64,000 nucleotides of DNA, from contig CALDUY010000002.1 of assembly GCA_937923405.1 (NCBI GenBank), positions 434,001-498,000 on the forward strand, given 5' to 3'. Within the stretch, counting starts at the first letter, position 1; every line of letters begins with the position of its first letter. This DNA is from an uncultured Gemmataceae bacterium. Its GTDB lineage: Bacteria; Planctomycetota; Planctomycetia; Gemmatales; Gemmataceae. The translations under genes were made by a program, and so were the position numbers. The notes below the pieces were generated by a model. It worked only from the letters and a program-made list of their open reading frames with translations, made no database searches and was not told the DNA's origin. Of the stretch, positions 29,206-37,988 are shown piece by piece.

Positions 29206-32200
29206 ATGTTATATTTTCGGATCTCCATTATCTCAATATCATTCGTCGCAATCTTGGCTCATGCTGACGCTTCGGACAACGTACATCACGTCGGCATTGC
29301 GGCTATCGAGGTCACGCCTAAGTATGCGATCCGGCTAAATGGTTTTGGCTTTCGGCGTAGCGAGTCCGAGGGCGTCTATCAACGCCTCTGGGTCAAAGCG
29401 CTAGCCATCGGCAAGGAACGGCCAACCGTGGTGCTGACAGTCGATAATCTGGGTATTCCGTCGGAGTTGGTAGCAGAACTGGCTGGCCGTTTGGCCAAGC
29501 ACGGTGTCTCCGCCGAGCGGCTCGCCATCACCGCGACGCACACTCACACTGCACCGATGCTCCAGGGAGCCAATCAAACGCTGTTTGGCGTGCCAATCCC
29601 AAAAGAGCATCTGGAGCGGATCGCCAAGTACACCCGCGAGTTTGTCGACGCGATGGAGAAGGCCACTGTCGCCGCTCTGAAAGATCGCAAGCCGGCTCGG
29701 TTGCACTGGGGCATCGGCTCGGTGGGCTTCGCCAGTAATCGCCGCACCGCTGGTGGCCCAGTGGATCATGACCTGCCGATTCTGACCGTGCGTAGCCTCG
29801 ATCATCGTTTGCGGGCCATCTGGTTCAACTACGCCTGCCATGCCGTGACCCTGTCGCACAACAAGATCGGGGGCGATTGGCCCGGCTATGCCCAGCAGGC
29901 GATCGAGGACGACCATCCCGGGGCGATCGCTCTTTGCTCGATCGGTTGCGGCGCGGACAGCAATCCCTCCTCAGGAGTGACCGGCGACAAAATCGAGATC
30001 GCCCAGCGACAAGGTGCGGAGATTGCCCGCGAGGTTCGCCGCTTGCTCAAAGGCTATCTCGCTCCTGTGTCCGGGCCGATCGAGATTGCCACGAAGACTA
30101 TCGAGCTTCCCCTGGCCCCGCTGCCGACTCGTGAGGAATGGCAGAAGCGAGCCAATCGCAAGGATGCCGTCGGGCATCATGCTCGGGTCAATCTCGATCG
30201 TCTCGATCGCGGAGAAAAGCTGCCAACTAAGTTGACTTACTCGATCACCAGCTGGAGCTTCGGCGACTCACTGGGCATGCTGTTTCTGCCAGGTGAAGTT
30301 GTTGTCGACTATGCCTTGACGCTCAAAAAGGAGCTGGACGGTCGACGATTGTGGATCAACGCCTACGCCAACGATGACCCCGGCTACATCCCTTCCGAGC
30401 GCGTCTTGAAGGAAGGCGGCTACGAAGGCGGTGACGCCATGATCTATTACGATGTTCCCGCTCCGTTTCGTCCGGGATTGGAACAACGCATTCTGGATAC
30501 GGTTCGTTCACAACTGAGCAACCGCTTCGCCGTCCCCTTCGATGCCCGGCGAACGCAGTCGCTGCCGCGATCGCCGCAACAATCGCTGGCCTTGCATCGG
30601 GTCAGCGAAGGCTTGACTGTCCAGCTCGTCGCTGCTGAGCCGCTCGTTCGTAGCCCTGTGGCCATCGACTTCGGCCCGGATGGTCGCCTCTGGGTCGCCG
30701 AGATGTTCGATTATCCCCAAGGAGCGAATGGCGACAAGCAGCCCGGTGGCCGCGTCTCGGTGCTGGAAGATGTCGATGGCGATGGGCTGTTCGATCGCTC
30801 AACGATTTTCCTCGATCGCATCCCGTTTCCGACGGGAGTCACAGTCTGGCGTGATGGCGTACTGATCTGCGCTGCTCCGGACATTTTGTTTGCACGCGAT
30901 ACCAACGGCGACGGACGAGCCGACGAGGTAACCAAACTATTCACGGGGTTCGGCAAAGACAACTATCAAGCACGGGTCAACAGCCTGTGCTACGGCCTGG
31001 ATCACTGGGTGCATGGCTCATGCGGATTGTTCGGCGGCACCATTACCAACCGGCACGGCCAGCGGGTCGAACTAGGCGATCGAGATTTTCGCCTGCGTCC
31101 CGATCAGGGGCTTCTGGAACCGGCCACCGGTCGCACCCAGCAGGGACGAATGCGCGACGACTGGGGGAATTGGTTCGGCTGTGAAAACTCCACTTTCGCG
31201 ATGCATTACGTTTTACCTGATCATTATCTGAAGCGCAATCCGCACCTGACCTATCCGAATCCGACGGCGCTGGTGGCCGTCGAGCCGGAGGCGGCCCGGG
31301 TCTACCCAGCGCGGAGTTTACAGCTCTTCAAACTCTCTGGACCGCCTGGCATCGCTACTGCCGCTTGTGGCCTAAGCATCTACCGCGACGACTTACTGGG
31401 CCGCGAGTTCACCGGTAATCTCTTCGTCTGTGAACCAGTCAATCTGGTTGTCCATCGCCTCAAACTCGCCGCCAAGGGCAGCACCTTTACCGGCCTGCGT
31501 GCCCCAGAAGAGCGTGACCGAGAATTTCTTGCCTCGACCGATCCGTGGTTCCGTCCCGTGCAGACGCGGACCGGTCCGGAAGGTGCCCTTTGGATTGTCG
31601 ACATGTACCGCCACGTCATCGAGCATCCCCACTGGATTCCGCCGGAGGAGTTGGCCAATCTCGACGTCCGCGCGGGGGCGACGATGGGTCGCATCTACCG
31701 TGTTGTTCCCACGGACAAGCCGTTGCCTAAAGTTCCTCGGCTCGAGCGGCTTTCGTCGAAGGAACTCGTCGAGGCATTGGACACAGCCAACGGAACGCGG
31801 CGCGATCTAGCCGGACAGATGCTACTGTGGCGGGGAGATACTTCGGTGGTGCCGGCGTTGGTTCGGCTGGCGACGGGGCCTCGACCGGAAACGCGACTGC
31901 AGGCGTTGTGCATCTTGGATGGACTGGGAAAACTTCCTCCGAGTTTGCTCAATCGCGCTCTGCTCGATTGCGAACCGGGAGTTCGTCGCCACGCGGTACG
32001 ATTGGCCGAAGCCCATTTGGAGGAGCTCGGTCCCGCGCTGGTGGAACGAACCGAGGATGACGACGCCCAGGTGCGGCTGCAGCTGGCTTTCACACTGGGG
32101 CACTGGCGCGACCCACGAGCGGCAGCGGCTCTGGCAAAACTGGCTATTCAGCATGGGGCCGATCCTTTTCTTCAAGCAGCTGTGTTATCCAGTATTCACT

Positions 32201-34581
32201 CGTCGAACCTGGTCGACGTGCTGACTGAGGTACGAAAAGTCAAATCGCCTCCCCGTGGATTGATTCGACAGTTGTTCGCGCTTGTCGCCTCCTTGGGAGA
32301 TGCCAAAACTCTGGAACAGGCGATCGAGTTGTTGTCTCCCACCGAAGAAGGATTTGCCTCACTGGGCATGATTCTGGATGCTCTTGAACGGCGTAAAGCC
32401 ACTCCGCCCAAAGTAATCGACGATTTACTCGCTCAGGCTCGGCGCATTGTTGCCGATGGCTCATCGCCTGGTTCGTTGCGACGAGCCGCGGTCAGTGTGT
32501 TGGGGCGAGATCGCGCGGACTTGAATTTGCTCGCGGATCTTTTGGTTCCGCGCAATTCTCACGAGTTGCAAGCCGCTGCAGTGACGGCTTTGGCTCGCTC
32601 CTCGGAACTCGCAGTCGCCGAGCGGTTCCTGGCTGGCTGGAAGACCCACACGCCTCCTCTGCGGAATCAGATCCTCGATCTGTTACTGGGCCGACCGGCC
32701 TGGCGCGAGCGGCTGCTGATGGCCCTGGAGAAGGGAGAAGTGGCGACGAACCAACTCGATGCCGCACGACGGCAACGGTTGCTCGCCAGCAAGGACGAAG
32801 CCACGCGCCGACGAGCCGAGAAACTATTTGCCAGCACGGGCAGCAGCGATCGGCAGCGGATCGTCAAAGAGTATGCCAGCGTCGTCACTATGCTCGGCGA
32901 CGTGGAGCGTGGTAAGGTCGTGTTCATCAAACACTGCTCGGCCTGTCATCGCTTGAATCAGCTTGGCCACGAGGTCGGTCCGGATCTGGCCGCGCTGGCC
33001 AACAAAACGCCCCTATATCTCTTGGGGGAAATTCTCGATCCGAACCGCAATCTCGACTCTCGCTATCTGCAATATCTAGCAACAACAACGCACGGACTGT
33101 CATACACGGGGTTGCTAGCCAGCGAGACAGCGACAAGTTTGACCCTTCGTATGCAGGAAGGCAAGACGCAACAACTGCTGCGATCCGAGCTAGAGCAACT
33201 AGAAAGCTCTGGAAAGTCGTTGATGCCCGAAGGATTCGAGAAAGACATCTCCAAAGCAGAAATGGGCGACCTGCTGGCGTTTCTGACGCGGCAGTCTAAC
33301 CCGCCCAAGGAGTTCGCGGGCAATCGTCCGACTCTGCTTCGCGCCACCGAACAAGGCGTTGTCCTCGCCGCCACGACCTGCGAGATCCACGGCAACCAAA
33401 TCTGCTTTGAACAACCATACCGCAACATCGGGTTCTGGCACGGGGAGAGCGATCACATCGTCTGGACCGTGCAGGTAGACAAACCGGCCACCTTCGACGT
33501 TTGGTTGGATGCTAGCTGTGACGATCCCTCGGCGGGCAATGTCTTCGTTCTCGACGGCGGCGAGCAGCAACTGCGTGGCAAGATGCTCGGCACGGGCGGC
33601 TGGCAATTCTATCAGCAACGCAAACTCGGCTCGGTCACGCTGCCGCGTGGCCAAGTACGATTGACCTTGCGTCCCGAAGGGCTGGTCCGCGGTGCGCTGA
33701 TGGACCTTCGTACGCTGTGTCTGGTTCCACCTGGAGTTCAGCCTAACTTCGCACAAGCGCGGAGCGACGCTCCCAACGACCCTGCGGTCATCGCTCGACA
33801 GATTCTCGACGAGACATTGCCCGAGGCGCGTCGCGTGGCCTTGGTCAACGAACACCCCAAGTTGTCCGAATCGCTGCTGGTCGAAATGACCAAAGACCTC
33901 AAGCCCGGCAAGGAGGAGTATCGTCGCATTCCCTGGATTTGGCGGGTATCGATCGCTGCGGGCAAACGCAACGACGCCGACGAACTGAAGCGACTACTGG
34001 CCATCGCGCTACCGAAACTCGACGAACCACTCCGCGATTGGCAAGCGGTGGTTCTGGGCGGCGGCCTCATCAACGGCATCAGTTTGATCGGGCAGTGGCC
34101 CGACGAACGCTTCACGGCATTGCTCCGCGAGGACGAGTCGCTTCGCAAGCGTTGGCAACGTGCCCTGACTCAGGCGGCGACGATGGCCGACGACGAACGA
34201 GTCCCCACTGGCACGCGCTACGATGCTTTGCGGATGATCGCTCTGGATGCCTGGGAACGGAGCGGCGATCACTTGGCCAAGTATCTCGCCAAGGGAATCC
34301 ACGAGGAACTGATGCAAGGGGCGATCAGCGGACTTTCCGACGCGCGTTCGCCCAAGGTGGCTGCTCTGCTGCTGGGTGGATTGGGACACTACTCGGCCTC
34401 GAACCGCAAGCTCGCTGTCGAGGCTCTTCTGCGCACTCCGGAGCGTATCACGGCCTTGCTCGACGCCATCGAAGCCAAACGAGTGGATCAGTCGATCCTG
34501 AGCGCGGAGCAGGTGAAAACACTGCGGAGCGCGAAGGATGCCGCCCTCCGCGCTCGGGTGGAAAAGCTCTTGGGCAAGTGA
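29206..34581 (+). CDS. Ceramidase-like/PVC dehydrogenase/cytochrome c giant fusion
   Basis: A 1791-residue exported protein. ATG 29206 follows GGAGG by 9 bases and begins a signal peptide (MLYFRISIISISFVAILAHA). Residues 25-440 resemble the N-terminal domain of neutral/alkaline ceramidases (GIAAIEVTPKYAIRLNGFGF; the metal site ITATHTHTAPMLQG; ACHAVTLSHN). From about 460 comes a PVC-type dehydrogenase beta-propeller (LWVAEMFDYPQG, DTNGDGRADE), HEAT-like repeats to about 1220, a c-type heme motif CSACH near 1243, a carbohydrate-binding-like beta domain near 1400-1515, and more helical repeats. It probably attacks an amide- or sugar-containing polymer or lipid at the surface. It abuts the converging CotH gene with no spacer. 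Confidence 0.88.
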   Translation: MLYFRISIISISFVAILAHADASDNVHHVGIAAIEVTPKYAIRLNGFGFRRSESEGVYQRLWVKALAIGKERPTVVLTVDNLGIPSELVAELAGRLAKHGVSAERLAITATHTHTAPMLQGANQTLFGVPIPKEHLERIAKYTREFVDAMEKATVAALKDRKPARLHWGIGSVGFASNRRTAGGPVDHDLPILTVRSLDHRLRAIWFNYACHAVTLSHNKIGGDWPGYAQQAIEDDHPGAIALCSIGCGADSNPSSGVTGDKIEIAQRQGAEIAREVRRLLKGYLAPVSGPIEIATKTIELPLAPLPTREEWQKRANRKDAVGHHARVNLDRLDRGEKLPTKLTYSITSWSFGDSLGMLFLPGEVVVDYALTLKKELDGRRLWINAYANDDPGYIPSERVLKEGGYEGGDAMIYYDVPAPFRPGLEQRILDTVRSQLSNRFAVPFDARRTQSLPRSPQQSLALHRVSEGLTVQLVAAEPLVRSPVAIDFGPDGRLWVAEMFDYPQGANGDKQPGGRVSVLEDVDGDGLFDRSTIFLDRIPFPTGVTVWRDGVLICAAPDILFARDTNGDGRADEVTKLFTGFGKDNYQARVNSLCYGLDHWVHGSCGLFGGTITNRHGQRVELGDRDFRLRPDQGLLEPATGRTQQGRMRDDWGNWFGCENSTFAMHYVLPDHYLKRNPHLTYPNPTALVAVEPEAARVYPARSLQLFKLSGPPGIATAACGLSIYRDDLLGREFTGNLFVCEPVNLVVHRLKLAAKGSTFTGLRAPEERDREFLASTDPWFRPVQTRTGPEGALWIVDMYRHVIEHPHWIPPEELANLDVRAGATMGRIYRVVPTDKPLPKVPRLERLSSKELVEALDTANGTRRDLAGQMLLWRGDTSVVPALVRLATGPRPETRLQALCILDGLGKLPPSLLNRALLDCEPGVRRHAVRLAEAHLEELGPALVERTEDDDAQVRLQLAFTLGHWRDPRAAAALAKLAIQHGADPFLQAAVLSSIHSSNLVDVLTEVRKVKSPPRGLIRQLFALVASLGDAKTLEQAIELLSPTEEGFASLGMILDALERRKATPPKVIDDLLAQARRIVADGSSPGSLRRAAVSVLGRDRADLNLLADLLVPRNSHELQAAAVTALARSSELAVAERFLAGWKTHTPPLRNQILDLLLGRPAWRERLLMALEKGEVATNQLDAARRQRLLASKDEATRRRAEKLFASTGSSDRQRIVKEYASVVTMLGDVERGKVVFIKHCSACHRLNQLGHEVGPDLAALANKTPLYLLGEILDPNRNLDSRYLQYLATTTHGLSYTGLLASETATSLTLRMQEGKTQQLLRSELEQLESSGKSLMPEGFEKDISKAEMGDLLAFLTRQSNPPKEFAGNRPTLLRATEQGVVLAATTCEIHGNQICFEQPYRNIGFWHGESDHIVWTVQVDKPATFDVWLDASCDDPSAGNVFVLDGGEQQLRGKMLGTGGWQFYQQRKLGSVTLPRGQVRLTLRPEGLVRGALMDLRTLCLVPPGVQPNFAQARSDAPNDPAVIARQILDETLPEARRVALVNEHPKLSESLLVEMTKDLKPGKEEYRRIPWIWRVSIAAGKRNDADELKRLLAIALPKLDEPLRDWQAVVLGGGLINGISLIGQWPDERFTALLREDESLRKRWQRALTQAATMADDERVPTGTRYDALRMIALDAWERSGDHLAKYLAKGIHEELMQGAISGLSDARSPKVAALLLGGLGHYSASNRKLAVEALLRTPERITALLDAIEAKRVDQSILSAEQVKTLRSAKDAALRARVEKLLGK

Positions 34582-36390
34582 TTACTTGCGGTCGGCAAGC
34601 GGTGGCCGGTTTGGTGTGACCAGCTCACGGAGCAAGTCCGAGAGTTGACTCGTAGTCAGTTGGCCGGTCTTCTGCCGGTCAGTCTGGTCGAAAAGGTTAT
34701 CGGCGGCTTCGATCAACATGTTAGCGGTGAGCTTACCATCGTGACTAGCGCGGGCGAAGAGGTTCCGCGCCAAAACACCCGCTGGCGAAGGTGGTCCGAA
34801 GAGGCCGCCTTGCCGAGGAATCAGCTTCTCCAGACCGCTTGTGAGAGTTTTGAGATCGAGTTCTCCCCTCTTGTCGACGTCGCAGGCGTCAAACAGTTGG
34901 CGAACCGCTGCCTTCACCTCGTCCCGAGACAGCGAGCCGTTCTGGTCACGATCGGCCTGACGCACGATCAACGGAACGAGTCGCTGTTCCGGTCCGGGGG
35001 GCGGAGCAGGGCGACCAACACGCAAGACTTTGCCTTCGCTCTTGCCAGCCAACTGGGCTTCCAACGAGGCGATGCGTTTCTCGGCGAAGGTCTCGACCTT
35101 CGGCGGCGGGTTAAACAGTTCGAGCATCTTCCAACTGTTCCAGGCCTCTCCACGCTGGGCGATGGCCTGTTTCTCGCGCTCGCGGCACGGTTCGATCGTT
35201 CGAGCGATCAGCTCGGCGTTTGTCTTGACCCAATCGAGGGTAAACGTGGTCCGCAACAATTCACGGATGTGGTTCTCATAGGTTTTGTAATGCTTCTCAT
35301 CAGCCAGCAGTCGCTCGATCAGGCGATTGTTGCCCGGAGCTGGCTTGCGGATACTCAGGTTCATCAAATCGCTGGCCGAGCCGAGCATGGTCAACGCGCC
35401 GAAGGAGTGGTCCACATCCCAGGGGAGGATAGAGAATTTATTCGTTTTCGGATCGAGATAGAGATAATAATTGTGGGCTAGTCCGACGAAGCTATCCATG
35501 CTGGCTAGCACGACTGTAGCGGCGACATAGCGGAGGAAGCGATCGACTTCCAGAAAGGAGGCGATCTTTTGGTGAAACTCCGCCTCGGGGGAGCGATGAA
35601 TCAGCCGCGTGAACTCGATCAATCGGCTCTGCATCTCAGGGGTGACATTGTTGTTCTTGGGGCGATAGGCGGCTTCGTAGTTGGCCCAGTTCTCGCCTAG
35701 ATGCACCAGGGGACCAGCTCGTTCAGGTTTGCATAACAACCCCTTAGCCGAGGCGAAATGTTCTTTAAGGAATGTCTTGTCCACTGACTCAATCAGAGTG
35801 TAGAGGCCGACCAGCGTCTTGTCGTATTTTCCGGGTACAGTCAGCGTCAGTTCAAGAAACGCCGTTCTCGGCGATGGCACTCCCGCGGCGCGATAGACCA
35901 TGTGGGCCAGTGGTTCGCGGGTCGCGCTGGGATCCATCACGTTGTTGTTCAGGGTCAATTTTTTCAATCCATGCCAGGCTTGCGATTCGTGGTAGCGATC
36001 CAAATCGATCTTGAACGGTCGTTTCAGGTAGCTGGAAGTGAGCAGGTAAGTCGAGTTGCCTTTGAAGCGCACCGCGACATCCTTGAATAGAACACCGTTG
36101 ATCTCCAGATCGGCTTTGACGTACTCGAAGTCATAGTTGAAGCCGCCGCGTAGCTTGCGTTCGTCGCTGAGTTCTGGCTGACCGGGACGGGATCGATTAC
36201 CGCTGAAGCCGCCACGTGCCGGTTGCATCTTCTCCCAGTTCTCGGGCAGAATGGTCAGATGCATGGAATGTACCTTGGTCAGCCCGAACACCTGGGCGGA
36301 CTTGGTCGGATCGCGCGGTTGGGCACAGGCACAAGGAACACCACCAAGCAGAACCAGCAAACAAGACAATTCACGTAGGCGCATGTTCAT
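34582..36390 (-). CDS. CotH kinase family protein with EF-hands
   Basis: A 602-residue exported protein with a signal peptide (ELSCLLVLLGGVPCACA). The CotH-like fold is visible from about residue 40: VRFKGNSTYLLTSSYLKRPFKIDLD, a usual CotH substrate-binding segment, LYTLIESVDKTFL, and the catalytic-region DVDHSFGALT. Family members phosphorylate proteins outside the cell. The C-terminus carries two EF-hand-like calcium loops (DRDQNGSLSRDE and DVDKRGELDL) and a third degenerate one. Start at 36390 or, two codons on, 36384; neither has a clear ribosome-binding site. Its stop directly touches that of the converging fusion gene. Confidence 0.87.
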   Translation of the reverse strand: MNMRLRELSCLLVLLGGVPCACAQPRDPTKSAQVFGLTKVHSMHLTILPENWEKMQPARGGFSGNRSRPGQPELSDERKLRGGFNYDFEYVKADLEINGVLFKDVAVRFKGNSTYLLTSSYLKRPFKIDLDRYHESQAWHGLKKLTLNNNVMDPSATREPLAHMVYRAAGVPSPRTAFLELTLTVPGKYDKTLVGLYTLIESVDKTFLKEHFASAKGLLCKPERAGPLVHLGENWANYEAAYRPKNNNVTPEMQSRLIEFTRLIHRSPEAEFHQKIASFLEVDRFLRYVAATVVLASMDSFVGLAHNYYLYLDPKTNKFSILPWDVDHSFGALTMLGSASDLMNLSIRKPAPGNNRLIERLLADEKHYKTYENHIRELLRTTFTLDWVKTNAELIARTIEPCREREKQAIAQRGEAWNSWKMLELFNPPPKVETFAEKRIASLEAQLAGKSEGKVLRVGRPAPPPGPEQRLVPLIVRQADRDQNGSLSRDEVKAAVRQLFDACDVDKRGELDLKTLTSGLEKLIPRQGGLFGPPSPAGVLARNLFARASHDGKLTANMLIEAADNLFDQTDRQKTGQLTTSQLSDLLRELVTPNRPPLADRK

Positions 36391-36499
36391 CTCATGAGGT
36401 TAGCAACGGGCTAGTGCTTGCTACTAGCCATGCTAGACTCGGGTTTCAGCTGGATCAAGAAATTCTGAAAATCGTGCGTAGATTTGACGAAGCTGCGGC

Positions 36500-36534
36500 A
36501 AAAAGGAAACGGGTCACGCTGATCGCGCGACCCG
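36500..36534 (-). terminator. Intrinsic terminator after the DUF1501 gene
   Basis: CGGGTC (36510-36515) pairs with GACCCG (36529-36534), with an inner CGC/GCG extension. On the minus strand the stem is followed by TTTCCTTTTTGCC. It lies 25 bases after the DUF1501 stop and upstream of CotH. Confidence 0.72.
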
Positions 36535-36558
36535 CTGAGTGGTTCGAGGATGCAGGTT

Positions 36559-37896
36559 TCAAGCGAGTAGCTTGGAGATAACTTTGCCCTCGCGGAACAG
36601 GGCGATGGGCCGACCCGTCGAGGTCATCAGCTCCGTATGAGGATCGATGCCTAGATTGTGGAAGATGGTAGCGGAAACATCGTCCGGGGTGACGGGGTCA
36701 ATCTCCGGGGCCATGCCGTGGGCATCGGTGGTGCCGTGGGCATAGCCTTTGCGGAAACCACCGCCCGCCAACAGCACAGCCATCGACCGCGCCCAGTGAT
36801 CGCGTCCGACGTTCTTGTTGACCTTAGGAGTACGGCCAAACTCGCCCGCACAGTAGACGATAGTGCTATCGAGCATGCCGCGTTGCTGCAAATCTTCGAT
36901 CAGTGCCGACAGGGTCGTGTCTAGCGTGGGCAGCAGGTTGGTTTTGCAGCGCTCAAAGGTCTTCTGATGGGTGTCCCATCCGCCCAGGGTCAGAGTGACG
37001 AAACGAACACCGGCCTCGACGAGTCGCCGAGCTGCCAACGCACCTTGTCCGAAGGTGGTCGAGCCATAGCGTTCACGTGTCGCCGTGGATTCCTCCTCCA
37101 GGTGAAAGGCTTTCTTAGTGCGATCCGAGCGGAGAATTTCCAGCGCCTGCTTGTGGAAAGCATCGAAGCCATCGACGATGTCGGCAGATTTGTCGATGGC
37201 CTTGAAGGTGCGGTCGAAGCCCCGGAGCAATCCTTCGCGGTCGTTCAACTCGTCTAGGGTGAAGCCGTTGGGCAACTGGATCCCGCGGACACGTAATGTT
37301 GTACCGCCTTTGCCGCGACCGTTGCCCGCCGATCCCTCGACGATGAACGGGTTGTAGGCCGTGCCAAGGTAGCCGGCCGCGCCGCCGACACCGCCGCGGA
37401 TCTCGCCGAAGCTGACATAGGGCGGCACACCTGGTTTGGCGGGCATCAACTTACTGACCAACGATCCCAAAGCGGGATACTGCAATGCCGGAGTTGGCTT
37501 GTTACCCGTGGTCATGAAGACCGTGGCCGGACCGTGCGAGGGAATGGTGTGGTGCAGTGAGCGAACTAACAGAGCGTGGTTCATCACCTGCGCGGTCTTG
37601 GGCAGATGCTCGCAAATCTGGACGCCCTCGGCCTTGGTGGCAATCGGCTTGAACTCGCCGCGGATGCCCTCGGGAGCCTCGGGCTTGAGATCCCACATGT
37701 CGATGGTGGCTGGTCCACCGCCCAGCCAGAGCATAATCACTGCGTTGGCCTTGCGATTCCGTGCGGTGCCGTCTCGGGCCGCTTGGGCCTCCAGACGCAA
37801 CAACTCTGGCAACCCCAGCCCGAACAGGCCGGCGGCTCCGAATTTCAATACATCGCGGCGATGGAACCCCTCGCAGTCGGTTTTGCGTACAGTCAT
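36559..37896 (-). CDS. DUF1501 family protein
   Basis: A 445-residue exported protein of the planctomycete DUF1501 group, related to the sulfatase/alkaline phosphatase fold. The N-terminus HRRDVLKFGAAGLFGLGLPE is a twin-arginine-type signal. Landmarks: NAVIMLWLGGGPATIDMWDLKP, LLVRSLHHTIPSHGPA, FVTLTLGGWDTHQ, and STIVYCAGEFGRTPKVN with the following GRDHWARSM. GAGGAG sits 8 bases before the ATG at 37896. It is the downstream partner of a DUF1549/DUF1553 protein, the standard two-gene arrangement in this phylum. The biochemical role is unknown; a surface polysaccharide role is commonly suspected. Confidence 0.9.
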   Translation of the reverse strand: MTVRKTDCEGFHRRDVLKFGAAGLFGLGLPELLRLEAQAARDGTARNRKANAVIMLWLGGGPATIDMWDLKPEAPEGIRGEFKPIATKAEGVQICEHLPKTAQVMNHALLVRSLHHTIPSHGPATVFMTTGNKPTPALQYPALGSLVSKLMPAKPGVPPYVSFGEIRGGVGGAAGYLGTAYNPFIVEGSAGNGRGKGGTTLRVRGIQLPNGFTLDELNDREGLLRGFDRTFKAIDKSADIVDGFDAFHKQALEILRSDRTKKAFHLEEESTATRERYGSTTFGQGALAARRLVEAGVRFVTLTLGGWDTHQKTFERCKTNLLPTLDTTLSALIEDLQQRGMLDSTIVYCAGEFGRTPKVNKNVGRDHWARSMAVLLAGGGFRKGYAHGTTDAHGMAPEIDPVTPDDVSATIFHNLGIDPHTELMTSTGRPIALFREGKVISKLLA

Positions 37897-37988
37897 CAAA
37901 ATGCTCCTCGGGTGTCGTCCGACCTGGCCCTGACGCCCTCTCGGCACCTGCCGAGCAGCCGCCTGGTCCACGTCCGGAAAATTTAGCC

